Shown in pieces: positions 1 through 20,170 of a DNA stretch of 64,000 nucleotides. The translations under genes and the position numbers were made by a program. The number at the start of each line of letters is the position of its first letter. Within the stretch, counting starts at the first letter, position 1. The DNA is taken from NCBI GenBank assembly GCA_021234155.1, contig JAJEKV010000019.1, forward strand, positions 3,634,356 through 3,698,355. Direction: 5' to 3'. Under the pieces are notes generated by a model. The model saw only the letters and a program-made list of their open reading frames with translations, ran no database searches and was not told where the DNA came from. Origin of the DNA: Isoetes taiwanensis (lineage: Eukaryota; Streptophyta; Lycopodiopsida; Isoetales; Isoetaceae).

Positions 1-329
1 AAAGTTTCTATAGGTTTGGGAGAAAACTATCCGGTAGATTCTCCCGCAATGGAGCAAATTTGGAAAGGTGAAATGTCCAAGTATCCTAAAGTACCAGTTG
101 TCTCGTGGACTTTTAAACTGTATTTTAATTTTACTCTGTCTGTGGCCGCCTTTTAGGAGGCTCATTCTGCGAAGGCAGATCCTGTCCAATGCATTGCACG
201 GAGATGCTACGGGAACATCGCCGCCATAGCTCTCGTAAGTTCGTCAATATCTTATTTTCTGCTTCATATGGATACACAAATCCAATCCACTATACACTTA
301 CTCTCGTTTCTAGACTTATAATTCATGTC
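1..329. other. 5' flank of receptor kinase gene A
   Basis: This stretch lies directly upstream of the first ATG of gene A. It should hold its promoter and 5' UTR, but I see no clear TATA box and no recognisable coding segment. An open frame starting at 189 runs in frame into the gene A signal peptide. An upstream start is therefore formally possible, but the residues before position 330 are not signal-like and gene B has no equivalent extension. Confidence 0.4.
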
Positions 330-8768
<8,439 letters not shown>

Positions 8769-9540
8769 AATAGAATTTGTTTTCACCTTCATTTTTTTAT
8801 GATTCTTATTTTGGAAAAGATTTTTCCTTAGCACTTTCATACAGAGGGCCGCATATTTTGTTGCCCTAGAAGCTGAAATGTGGAGTATTTTCCTTATGCA
8901 AAGTTTCCATTAAAGAGAAGAAAAGAGGCTGAGATGTGAGGTATATTCTCCTTGTTCAAAGTGTACATTAAAGAGAAGGAATAAAAACAACTTTTATGGA
9001 AGATTTTAGAGTTGCCAAACTTCTACGCAAGATCACGACATAAAGATAATTCAGAGAAAACTACACAAATATTGACTCTTATATATGATGGATTATTTTG
9101 TATTCATAGTATTCAATGCCATGAGAATATGAATCGTGTTTTGGATTTTTGATAGAAGAATTTAAAGGATTTTTTTAAAGAGGTCAATGTTTCTATTTCC
9201 ATTAGAGGATTAAGGGCAGTTTCCCATGAACAAGGCTTCCTTAAGTTGGAACTATGGCACAAGGCCAGATAACGAATTCATTGTTTGCTTGATTGTGTAA
9301 GGATGAAAGAAAGCACAAAGAAAGTTTTGTTGGAGCTCTAGGCCCGGCTTTGCAAATTTGAAATATCTTTGGCATTGTCTGCAAATATCTATCTTCGATA
9401 AGTTGTCACGTAACCTGGGCTTCTAACCTAGGCTTCTGAAGATTTTGGGTTGCCCGATGGGCTTCTCAAGAATTTGATTTTGTGTTGCCACATACCCTAG
9501 GAATGGTAGTGAGGAAGCTGGAATACATCGTAATATCTTA
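8769..9540. other. 3' flank of gene A
   Basis: AT-rich non-coding sequence after the gene A stop codon. It should hold the 3' UTR. I see no gene or transposon signature. Confidence 0.5.
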
Positions 9541-9574
9541 AATCATAATATTTTAAATAGATGGTGTAGATAAC

Positions 9575-9663
9575 GCCTTGGGCCGAGGGCGTTACCATAA
9601 AAAAAAATTGAGGCATGGCCAAAATGGCCATTTTGGCCATGCCGAACGCCCGAAGGCCAGGGC
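9575..9663. repeat. Perfect 32-bp palindrome inside a longer imperfect inverted repeat
   Basis: Bases 9612-9643 are a perfect palindrome centred on ATGGCCAT, with half-site GGCATGGCCAAAATGG and no spacer. Flanking arms 9575-9593 and 9645-9663 (inner part GGGCGTT / AACGCCC) pair imperfectly at about 14 of 19 positions. An A-rich run lies to the left. No coding role was seen. Confidence 0.85.
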
Positions 9664-9719
9664 ATTATCTCCCTTAACACTCCGGTCCGAGGGTTTTCAC
9701 TGATTACTCCGGCAATCCA

Positions 9720-9819
9720 GCAATCCACAGATAATTTGGCCCTGCCCCTGCAAAAACAGATCCGAACTAGCAATCCACAGATTATTCGACCCTGCCTTTG
9801 CAAAAACAGATCCGAAACT
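9720..9819. repeat. 50-bp tandem duplication
   Basis: Copies at 9720-9769 and 9770-9819 both begin GCAATCCACAGAT and contain GCAAAAACAGATCCGAA. They are imperfect copies separated by several substitutions. Confidence 0.8.
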
Positions 9820-12200
9820 CCCTGCTTGCAAGGGAAGCTCTGCCCTGTTCCTGCAAAGCTCTAGAAATCCGGAGATCTTTTTGCAGAGCTATGGAGAAGA
9901 GGTCCACCATTCGCCGGCAGCCTATACTTAGAAGATAGCTTGTATTTCAGCGATGGCCATAGCCAGACCTCGCTTAGGATAACACCCTAGGATTTTCTCT
10001 GCTGTCTTCGCCCCTTCTCCTTGGATTTGTGCAGATTATCCTAAGCTGTTATAGGATATCTGCATAAAATTTCAGCCACAACCACGTTATTAGCAGATAA
10101 CAAGTTTCAAAAGAACGACTCAGATTTAATCTGACGGTGTAAACCAGAGGAGATAGCGAGAGAATCTAGAATATATACAGAATATCTTAGATGGACATCT
10201 TATTATATTATACAAAACCGTGGCGTCTGTCTGTCCCTCCGCCCCATCGACGATCGAGATTTTTCCAATGTCTCTTTGCTCTGATCGACGGTCCAGATTT
10301 GTTTGTTTGTCCCCATGCCACACGGACCGTGAATCATACCACGTGGCATAAATGAAAGGGCACTTTAAATGTTCATCAGCGCTTTTCAAAATACCATTGT
10401 AATTGGCAGAAAATAAATGGCGCTTTTTGGCACGTTTGCACAAACGCAAGTGGACACTTTGAAGCAATTTCAGAGTGTCCACGTTGCTGCCAGGTGGGAT
10501 TTTTGTGCAGGTGGCTGATGTTTCCGTCGTTGGATTTCATCTACGGCTTCAGAAATGCATGGAAATTCCAAGTCACAGCAGTTATGTGTGCGCCGGGATA
10601 TCTTGCGGAAGAGCGTTCCTTGGCTTTCCTTCGATTCCTGCATATCACTGCATATTTCATGGTGGTGCGACATGCTTCCTCAGGTGCTGATTCGGTTGCT
10701 GAGCGCCAAGCTTGGTGTCGATGCTCGAGTGCTTTGGGTATGGCCTAGGTTCTAGTGCTTCAGGTATGGCATGATGTGCACAGAGGGAAGGTCATAGCTT
10801 CTGTGTCTTTCTGTGTTTTTCAGATGGGTTTCCTTCTTCTTCCATTTGATAGTGCCGGAAGAGAGCTCAAAATGCAAGCTGAAAAGTTGCCTCAGAATTT
10901 TCCTTTCGTGGGTTCTTTTGCAACTCTAATTTTGGCAATTTGAGGGTGAACCTTTGAATTGTATCGCCCCAGAGCAAATCGAGTTCTTCCATACTCCAGC
11001 CTTCGCCTCCATAACTGGCAACCATACGTTCTAAGCCAAGTCCTAACCGGCAGCCATGCTGTGGGCATGCTGTGGTTTAGGAGATGCAGATGCCCCAAGG
11101 TTATCCCTTACAGAGCAGAGCCATCGAGCTTCTCTGGAACAGGGCGAAAAGGAATCCCTGTAGAAGAAAAGAAAGAGGTCATGCATGAAAATGAAATGCA
11201 GTAGAAAGTAACCTGCCGTGGGTCTTTGCAAAAAAATGACTCTTCTTGCCTTATTTTTTTACCTTCGTTGCCTTTTTCTTTTGTTGTTTTTTGACACTGC
11301 TGAAGATTGGTGCAGGTTCCGATGCATGCAGGTTATGTCTGCCCAACAATCTATATGACAAAATTGCATTTTGTAGCAGACCTTTCTTTGCATTTTGCCT
11401 TGATGGCTTAACTGGGTTTCTGTAGACTATCGATTGCCTGCAGCAATTAGCAAAAACAGGGGAATCCAATCCACTTGTCGCACACATCCTTTCTGCAGAT
11501 GAAGAGGTAGTTTGAATTGAATTGGAACATCAGATGGACAAGTGGTGCTGAGCTTTGCATATATTTTGTCATGACCATATTGTAAGCTAAACTGTCTCTT
11601 ATGGACATGATTTCTGTTTTTTTGTCCGGTCCGCATTATGGGGATATTTGGGAGCCGGGAGCCGCAGTATAAGCGCATCAATTTTAACATCGTGTTACCA
11701 ACTACGCTAGAGGACATTCTTGCATTAGGACTTTTATGCTGGCTTCAAGGGTAAGTAATGTTTCTCCATGAATTGTATGCTTGTCGGAAAACAATTATCA
11801 CGGTTAATACTACATGTGATGCATGCTCGCTATGGAATCGCAAGAAAAGATTGTACCCAAGAGTTGGGAATACATTGCAATCTCGTTGTATTTCATTGAT
11901 TACTATTCCAACTTTTGTCTTTTGCATTGATAGTCTACATTGGTGTCGATTGTGGTCTCACAAATTACGAGCATGTGACCAAATTATTGCATCTTTAGAA
12001 AATCTAGAAGGATAGTAGTCCTATCTCAATTAGATTCAGCAAGTAGTTTTCAAGTTGTGGAAAGGGACGAGGAACTCAGATTTTATTTGGTTTAATTGGG
12101 CAGACTCCAAAGCTGTGATCTCACAATAAAATGGACCAAAAGGTTGTTTTTCTATCTTTGTGAAGTGGTTCATGCTTGGACAACAATGCATCCCAGTTTT
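9820..12200. other. Unrecognised region with exon-like pieces
   Basis: No gene family was recognised. Short open segments on the + strand end at plausible splice donors. One is about 11440-11505, preceded by a CTGCAG acceptor-like site and reading QLAKTGESNPLVAHILSADE. Another ends near 11750 and reads YKRINFNIVLP then TTLEDILALGLLCWLQ. They could be decayed or captured gene fragments, but I cannot name a source and chance is not excluded. Confidence 0.25.
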
Positions 12201-12744
12201 GTTGTACCTGATGATGCGACTTGACTCCCTCTTCCCCGGGCGCCTCTTGGCGCTTTGGCGCCTGGCGCCCCGAAGGCCGCCTCGAGGCCCCGCCCGGCGG
12301 ATGCAATGATGGATGGCGTTGGAGCAAACATTGAAGGATGGCGCCCGGTGTGCCTCGAGTGGATGTCGCTTCAGCGCATACACAGGGGTCTTGGCGCCTT
12401 TGGCGCAGGGCTGGTGGATGGGTGAGGAGGCACCTCCGATGGGATGATTTCCCCGAAAGCGGTTTTTCGGCGCCGCCGCCTTCCCCTGCGTTCCGGGCTT
12501 GGGGTTAGGCGTCTGTTTTCCAGACCCGGTTGTGAAGAGGTTACGGTTTGGAGTTGCTTGGTGAAGCTTTGCCTGCTGGAGGTATGAAGGTATGCTTGTT
12601 GCTTGTGCAACAACATGGATTTTTGGATCGGTGAGCAGCCATAGTCATCCTGGCAACGGTTTTTTCCCAGGTGGTTTTTAATCCGGGTCATGATGGTTGT
12701 GTTCTAGCTCACGTTGTGCTTTGGTCTAAGGGCTTCGGCCCATG

Positions 12745-12850
12745 TTCTTGTTTGGACTTCGGTCCAGGACTTCGGTCCCTTATGTACTTGGTCCCATAAC
12801 CCGATTGGGTTCCGTGGACGTTAAAAATTTTTCCTTCCTTCCTTCCTCCC
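12745..12850 (+). mobile_element. LINE 3' end with (TTCC)n tail
   Basis: It carries the same terminal sequence as the other LINE copies here: a GGTCCCATA block, then CCGTGGACGTTAAAA, then TTCCTTCCTTCC instead of poly(A). The GC-rich stretch upstream (12230-12700, rich in GGCGCC) may belong to the same insertion, but I recognised no reverse transcriptase in it. Confidence 0.6.
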
Positions 12851-13810
12851 AAGGTCTTCAAAAACACTTGACATCTTGAGAGACATTGAAAAGCAAAAGC
12901 CCAAAGTGATTTGAACCAGTTGAAAATTGGTTCTTCACAATCTGTAAGATGGGTAACAGTGCTTCAACTATGAGACACTTCCTAAAACCTTATCTCTAAG
13001 CACATTCTTTTTCATAATCACTGAGAATCATTTCTAACAATCATTCCTACATGGACACTGCTGGAACAATTCAAATGAGGCAAGTCCAGATACATTATGC
13101 CAGTTGTAAACAAATAAGTACACTTGGGAGTTTAACTATCAGCAATGTCATGCTCTACATCTTTTTTGACTGTCAGCATAATCATAGATTAAACACACTA
13201 TCCATTCGAGGTGTCTATGTATGTTCCAAAAGTTCATGGCTATGTGCCACATTAGCTCCCTCTGCTCTTCATATTCTGAACAGCCGTGCAGACTAGTTTG
13301 TGGTCTCCATGGAAGAAGAAACAGCTGAAATAGACGGCGGGAACAAGCAAACACTTGAAACCCCCAGCCATGGCCGTACATCATGTGTAGTTACAGATAC
13401 ACATGGTCCAGATATAGAGAACGGATCCAGATACAAAATGCGCACATGAAAGCATCAGTTTTTAAGTGCATCTGGGGCCATTGTCACTGCTCTGGCAGGC
13501 AAAGAGAATTTGGAAAGAATAGACGAAGATAAAGTTTCACTTTCCATTGTGCCTTTTGAATCTAGTAGTAGTAGCATCATATTTCAAGTGTAGTTTTGCT
13601 AACGTGCTACTAGGACTTTTGCACAGCATTAATAACTTCACTATGAGGGCTCTCGCTACACCATCATGCCTTGTGTATAACGCTATGGTCTTTAGAGGAC
13701 CAGACACTGCATCTACACTTGTGCCATTTTTAATGTCTTCGTCCTATTATGAATGCTTAGAAATTTTAATGTCCACTAACAGCTAATGTTCATGCAAAGG
13801 ATCACAACTA
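12851..13810. other. Unrecognised spacer
   Basis: Nothing recognisable in either strand; open frames here are short and resemble no known family. Confidence 0.4.
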
Positions 13811-13896
13811 AAAGCAAGATCATCCAAATACTCAAGGGCATGAACCTCAATAGAAAGCAAGATCATCCAAATACTCAAGGGCATGAACCTCAATAG
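13811..13896. repeat. 43-bp tandem duplication abutting a LINE tail
   Basis: Copies 13811-13853 and 13854-13896 both start AAAGCAAGATCATCCAAATA and end in CTCAATAG. They are nearly identical. The second copy runs straight into the (TAGAA)n tail of the LINE on the minus strand. Confidence 0.85.
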
Positions 13897-16207
13897 AATA
13901 GAATAGAATAGAATAGGTTTTTAGCGTCCACGGAGACCAATTGGCCTATGGGACCCAAACAAAAAGAGAGCAAAGAAGCATACATCGATGTGATTAAAAA
14001 CCCCGCCCGAAGGGTTTTCGAGGGAAAACCTTAGCAAGAATAAGCCCGGCCGGCACACCGTACAATTGCATAGGACAGTTCAATACCGCCCCGTAGGACA
14101 CAAACGAGTCGTGCATCCATAACCTCCGGAGGTATGACCCCAACAAACCCACCGACGCCGTAGAGCCAATAACCGATGCAACGGCCGGCCGTGCACTAGT
14201 AATCGAACATATCGCCTTCGGATATGGGCAAATGCCATGTGTCCGGAGGGCATGACATTCATCCTCAATCGCTACCGGTGGCAACACCGGGTAAAGCCTT
14301 TGCTCCCGCGCTTTCACGAGCCCAACCGTTTCAATCGCGGAGGCGATGTGCCCGTCGCTAATGGAAGCTATAAGCCCGCGTTTCTTCATGGGTAGCCGGG
14401 TGTACAAGTCTTTGGTGTGGGCCTCTTGTGAGCCTAGGATTGACTTGTCACGATAGTGTGCCGCCTTAACATGTGTCGAGCCTCGCATCCCACAGCCTGC
14501 GAAGGAAAGTAGCATCAAGGTATAGTTTAAGTGCCTCGCGATCTTTCTTTGTCCTGACCTGGACACATCTGTTTGCCTGCACACCCCAGCGTGAGAACCA
14601 CTGAGCCTGCTTGTCTTTCCAGCAGGATTTCAGGCGTTGGGGACCCATTGCCGTGGCCAAAGCAAAGGCGGGCAAGCGTGTATCAGCCATAGCGACCACC
14701 TTTTGGAAGTAAACGATATGGCGTTCCAATGCGGCCCGTTGAAGGGGTAGAAATCTGTCTCTCGAGTAGGATCTGGTAATGCGGGCTGTGGACTTCACCC
14801 CCGGGCCCGTGCCAAGAAGGCCTTCGCGACCTGCCGAGGTCATTCCGGTGTTGAGGGATATCCTTTGGACCCCAAACTTCTGCCCCATACAAAAGGGCCG
14901 GCTCAACCAAGGCCCGAAACAAATGTGACTGGTGACCCCAGGCATACAACTCTGCCTTGTGGCTGTTGTTCTGCATGGCATATAGTGCTTTCCAACCCGC
15001 AGTGACCCGCAACCTGATAGCCGCATCCCAATGGGTGGTAGTTGAGAACTCAATCCCCAAGTACTTGTAGGTCGGAGCCACCTCTACCTCCGCCCTGGTA
15101 AGTGAATGTGGGAAGCCTTGGTCGACGGGATGATGCAACTAGCGGCACCCTAGTTTTGGCCAGTTAACTTGCATGCCAGTGAATTGGCAAAAGTGTCAAG
15201 AGCATCCGGTGGACGTTGCATGTCCTCCGGAGTATAGGCCATGAGGTTGACATCGTCAAAGATATATGAGTTGCCCGGATTGTGTGATGCATGATATGTG
15301 CGCCCGCACCTCCATGCTCGAGAGCCAATCTTCCAACCGATCAATGTACAGGCCAAAGAGTGTGGGGAGAGGGGCAGCCCCGACGCACTCCAATGCTACC
15401 GGTCACCGGGTTCGCTGCTGATGTGATACTGCCCGAAAGCATGCCTCGCGGCCCTATATCTTGCATTCGCAAGTCCGGGGGGTCCCAAATGCCGAATCCG
15501 TCCCATAGCTTATTGCGGGTAATCGTGGTCGAATGCCTTTGCAAAATCCACTAAAACAACAAGCATGTGTTCTGCGGCATGATTCCTCGCTATCTTCAAT
15601 CAATGCGCCAAGCAGAGTGAAGATATGATCAATGGTGGAATGTCCGGGCGAAAACCCGCCAGGTAAGAGCTCGCGACCTCGTTCCCTCGCCCATATTGTC
15701 ACCGCTCAAGGATGCCACCAACAGTTTTGCAAAGAGAGAGCCGACCATAATAGTGCGTAGTTGGCCGGACATTGAGGGTCCCCCGCTTTGTATATGGGCA
15801 CTACTCTACTAGTGGTCCATTCGCGTAGGGAAGCCTTTCGTAATGCTTTTATTGAACAATGCCGGAGAACAGCCCGCTGGAGGCCCAAACCATTTCGGAA
15901 GCTCACCGCAGATGCCATCTAAATCTGGCTTTGCCTTCCCATTAGCTAGGCGCCATAGGCCCATGATGACATCCCCCTCTGTGATAACCAGAGCCATGCC
16001 TATCTGTGGAGGGACTGATGCCCGGCCCCCGAGCGGGTCATACAGCTGTTGCAAGTACTGTACCCATTGCTCCGAGGTGATGTTCCCCGTGGGCTGTGCA
16101 GGCTTGCTCAAGACCCTTCTCCAGAATGTCCTGGGGTGCCGGTCCAGGAGACCAAACATCTGTTGCTGATGCTCTGCGAGGTATCTGGCCTTCTTGTTCT
16201 TGAGAAA
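13897..16207 (-). mobile_element. 5'-truncated LINE (copy 1), reverse transcriptase part only
   Basis: A non-LTR retrotransposon on the minus strand. Its 3' end is at 13897, where (TAGAA)n on the + strand is the tail, followed by the family end GCGTCCACGGAGACCAATTGG. Going upstream the pieces are a C-terminal Cys/His region (EDECHALR), the thumb region (YKYLGIEFSTTTHWDAAIRL), the reverse transcriptase active site, and the front of the RT domain (MFGLLDRHPRTFW) near 16160. The active site reads FDDVNLM where the other copy has YADDVNLL. Many frameshifts break the frame. No endonuclease is present, so the copy is 5'-truncated, the usual outcome of incomplete reverse transcription. It is unusually rich in CG dinucleotides compared with the copy at 48.2-51.7 kb. 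Confidence 0.85.
14683..15138 (-). pseudogene. LINE copy 1 RT thumb/C-terminal fragment
   Basis: The longest readable piece just after the RT palm of LINE copy 1. It contains the segment KYLGIEFSTTTHWDAAIRL and a later YGAEVWGPKD motif. Shifted open frames on either side continue the same protein, so indels have broken it. It supplies a 170-bp stretch that is deleted from the LINE at 48.2 kb. Confidence 0.7.
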
Positions 16208-16644
16208 GGAACGGTATTAGAGTAGGGGCCATATAGACGTAAACAATGGAATAAAGCAAGGGCATAGACAATAAAGAAAAAAATTCTAGAAATACATTGC
16301 GATTCTTTTAGTGTAGAAGTCTCTCTAGGGCAAAGTGGATATGTGAAAGGTTAAGGTTTAGCATCTTTTTTAGGAAATTATTCTTAAAAGTTAGGCCAAT
16401 ATCAATACTGAAGTCATGAAACCTTTAGACATTGGCCCCAAGGGCTATATCATGTTCTATGAGTTGGAATTGCACAGAACCAAGACCTAGTGTTCTAATA
16501 TTGATTTGTTGCCAAAAGAATTTATGTTGCAATGTTGGAATATTTTAATGGTTGGGGGCATTGATTTCAAAGAATTCCATTTAAAAAGGTGACTTTTTTT
16601 TTATTTATCTAAACATGTATAAAGATTATAGACTCTCTCGTAGC

Positions 16645-16775
16645 ATCTGCACAATAAGGATGTGATTTATAGAGACATGAAACCATCTATATTTTGGTCA
16701 AAACTGCACATCAGAGTTTTATTATTGAGCTTGTTGATTTTAAGGTATCTAGAGCACTTTTACACGAGTTTTAAT
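16645..16775 (+). pseudogene. Protein kinase fragment, subdomains VIb-VII
   Basis: The + strand reads NKDVIYRDMKPS (an HRD-loop-like sequence) and, about 45 bases later in a shifted frame, LVDFKVSRALLHE, which looks like the DFG region with K in place of G. The two lie in the right order but out of frame, with nothing recognisable on either side. I take it as a decayed scrap of a plant kinase gene. It is more diverged from gene A than genes A and B are from each other. Confidence 0.45.
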
Positions 16776-18949
16776 ATTGAAATGTTGGGAGAACCTCTCA
16801 CTATTCAAATAAAGGTATAATACTGAGATGAGATGCACAATGATATAACTTAACCAAAAAAGAGCAAGTAGAACATCATTGAGAAGAGCCAAATGCAGGC
16901 CACTGAAAAGTGCACTGTCAATTAGAAAGCAATGCTAGAAAAATTAGTCAGTGATCCTAGAGATCTAGAGATCTTGACAATGAGGAAAATCAATCCTAAT
17001 CAAAACATGTCAAGATTTAAGTTGATTGAATAAAAGGCACATTTTTCCTATATATGCTTTCAAATAATAAGCATTATAGTGTAGATTTACCTAAGAGGTT
17101 GATTACAATCATGCATGGAATTTCTCTGTATTTTGAACAGTTTTCATGTGGATTAAGCATGTGAGTATCAACCAAAGTTGTCGATTCCTTGCAAAAACTA
17201 TACTATCTAATGCCTTAATTCGACTTCAATTTTATATTACAAAACACCACCCACAATGTCCTACAATTAGCTATGCAAAGTAATCAAAGGTGCTTTTGAC
17301 TAGTTCCCTTGGCGTCGTTTGATGGCGATTCTTCCGTGCCCACCATAGAGATGAGATTGAAGCATGTATTCAGCCAGACATGGCAAAAAAAAAAACTTGA
17401 TTTAGAAGACAAATTTTGAATTTTGATTATGTTTCGACCATGACTTTTTCCTTATCGCTTGTCCTATATCCCCTTAGATTCTACAATCGTCTGCATCTAA
17501 AACCGGAGCAGAGATGCGGCTTCTCTCAGAAAGCCGAAGAGCATATGCCTCTTTTATGAAGAAAAGAAAAGAGAAAAGAGAAGCAGATGTAATTTGTCAA
17601 AAGGAAAAACTCTTCAATTCACAATCAAACCTTTGTGGATGAGCGATTCGCTACACAAAGAGCGTTCCAGCTAGAAAAGCCAGAGCAAGGTGATTCAATG
17701 CAGTTCACTGATTCCTGTTAAGAAAACCAGAACAACAAATAGGCAGCAAACAATTTACAAGCTCAGCATACTCCGGGCAATTCTGACATCCTGCAACAGA
17801 TCATGGTCACTTCCAATATACTGCTCCAGGAATTCATTTAAGACCCAGCCGATTCAGATCTTCATCTCAGGTGAAACAGACAAGGAGGATCAGTACTTAG
17901 CCGATTCAACAGGCAAGGCTACAGCCGATTTGGATCTTCCATGATTCCTTGACTGCCGGTGAAACAAACAAGGAGGATCAGACAGTCTGTGCCTACAGGA
18001 TCTATGCGGCGCCTGACATACTACAGGCCACAGGGTGACCATATATGATCATATATGATGACAAGTGTCCATATATTATAATTTTTTGAACCATGACTAA
18101 TGGCATGAATTCCTTAACATTTTATGGCATTTTATGGTATTATAGCTAATTCGTGTATTATTTTTTCTGGGCCCTTGGTTTGTGGCATAATTCATAGGAT
18201 ATTCCCCCTCCTTAGATCTTGTTCGCCCATCTGAGGTCTTTTTGCGGTCAAACCGGCCTCTGTTGACCCGATTTTAAAGGGGGCACTTGAAGACCACCAA
18301 TCATGGATTAAAATAGTATTTTGGCATCTGTACACTACACTGTCATAGTAATACAATCCAATACTGCACAACTCAAATATATGAACAGGATTCCACCATC
18401 ACATGAGCCTGGGGAATCGAACCCCAGTTCCAATCCAATGCTCAGGGCTTACCTGGAACGCCATGAGGAGGACATCTCCGACTATCTTATCTGAAGCTCA
18501 GAACAAAGGCATGAAATAGTAAGACTTTTATGCTGTGTGATTCCACAAGCATGTGGTCCTCCTTGTTTCGGCTCTCCTTCATGCGTGAAATCTACTGAAG
18601 GCAAACAAAGGTGGGAAGGATTGGAAACAAAATATATGCAAAAGGAAAATCAAACACCTACAGCCCGTCTTATGCCCTTCACTACAGAATCATGCCGGAA
18701 CAAGCTATATCCAGCATTTGGTTATATTTATTTGTAGCCCAGTGCAATCACCAGAGAGTATTCCCCACAAAAATTCTTCCTGAAAAGGGAAAGAAATAGG
18801 AGAGAAGAATCATTTGTTTTCGTCTACAAACAATCGTGCTATAGCCAGAAGGAAGCCATAGCCCTGTTTCAAAAATATATTAAAAAGTAGGGGAAATCTG
18901 GAAACCGAGAATCATACACTAAGCTTGTCAAACTAACTGGGGCTAATAT
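16776..18949. other. Mostly unrecognised spacer
   Basis: AT-rich, with no gene recognised. The tRNA-like segment at 18380-18490 is annotated separately. Open frames here are short and resemble nothing known. Confidence 0.4.
18380..18490 (-). mobile_element. Possible tRNA-derived SINE head
   Basis: On the minus strand there is a perfect T-arm-like hairpin, CTGGGGTTCGATTCCCCAG, containing a canonical B box (GGTTCGATTCC). About 40 bases upstream lies TGGCGTTCCAGG, which could be an A box. No acceptor stem can be formed, so it is not a tRNA gene. A polymerase III SINE head is the simplest reading. The other end of such an element was not identified. Confidence 0.35.
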
Positions 18950-18999
18950 GATTCGAGGCCGTTTCTTATTGATGGGTTCGTTAATTTGTTCCAAAGCAC

Positions 19000-19285
19000 T
19001 TCTAGTAACGTCCTAATCATCCATTTAGAATATTTAAGCTTATAGATAAGTCCAGCAGCCAGAAATTTATCGACTTTGGCTTTGACGCGGTCATGATAAT
19101 TAGGGTTGAGCCTGTACTGTTGTTGCTAGATGGGGCGTGCATCTGATTTGGTAGGAATGGTGAGTTCCTCCAATTCGTTTTTTGATACCTTGTAAGTCTT
19201 TATAACTCCACGCAAAGATGTACTTGAACTTTTTGAAGAGATTGAGGGCACGAGCTTTGTATACTTTATGAATATTGGTAGCCAA
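19000..19285 (-). pseudogene. gypsy 1 reverse transcriptase start
   Basis: The reading FKKFKYIFAWSYKDLQGI followed by THHSYQI is typical of the first part of gypsy RT. It is followed by an NPNYHDRVK-like stretch near 19080. The domain ends abruptly at about 18950-19000, before the catalytic motif. Confidence 0.6.
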
Positions 19286-19804
19286 CCGGATAGATTGGTT
19301 GTCTCCTAAATCAATTACTTCAACTTCCGGTGTCTGAATATATGGAATGATCCGTGTCTGTGACAGTATATGCAGGAGGTTGGAACAACATTGTCAGCAC
19401 TCTGAGTAGAAAAAAATAGAGGCTGTGGAGGTCTAACCAAAAAGGACAAAATAGGTGACATGGCATCAAGTAGGGGTTGCTTCATCGACAGCAGCAACAT
19501 CAACAAAGCACGTAGGAGTGTCAACATCTGAGTGGATGCCAACACGCTGAATGCAATTGCAAGCTGCAAGATATGGATCCAGCAAGGATACGACAACGTG
19601 ATCATGATCGAGACTCTTATCTCCCAAGGGTCAACATACTCAGGGTAAGAAGATAAAAGTAGCTGCAGAAGCTTGGACTTGATATGTGTTTTGGAGATCT
19701 TCAGAATCACTATCAGAAAATGATGGTTCAGCGTGTTCCATAGAGATGAGTTTCCTAGTTTCGAGATCCATCGTGGCACTCAATGTTCCATCAGTAATGA
19801 CAAG

Positions 19805-20170
19805 TTAACCATTGGCCCAATAATGAATGCTTTTAGCCTGGCGGAGAAAAGATCTTCCAACCAGCATTTCATAATCACCAGGATCCTCGCCAGTTTGCCA
19901 AACACCAAATTCTAAGGGGAATTTGAGATTACCAATACTGATTTGAAGAATAGATGTGACGCCTTGAGGTTGCGTGATGTGGCAATTGGCAAGCTTGATG
20001 TCATAAGGAGCACGGTAGAGTTGAGTTATGCTCAATTGTCTCCAGAGTTTATCGGTGATGAGGTTGATAGCACTACCGCCATCAATCTGCACATAATTAA
20101 TTTGGTGATTTTTCACAGTTGCATGAACTATGGGTGTAGAAGTGGCAATTGTTCCTTGAGGGCAGGACAC
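19805..20170 (-). pseudogene. gypsy 1 aspartic protease fragment
   Basis: A retropepsin-like segment with IDGGSAINLI as the active-site loop (DGG rather than the usual D-S/T-G) and a later RSFLRQAKSIHY block. It lies between the gag and RT remnants, as expected for gypsy pol. It is separated from both by stops or frame changes. Confidence 0.7.

Noticed and set aside
13854-16270. CAAGGGCAT near 13878 and again near 16256 as target-site duplicates of LINE copy 1.
   Set aside because: Only about nine bases agree and the flanks do not align, so this may be chance.
18380-18490. A true tRNA gene.
   Set aside because: The T-arm is perfect, but no acceptor stem or anticodon arm can be drawn around it.
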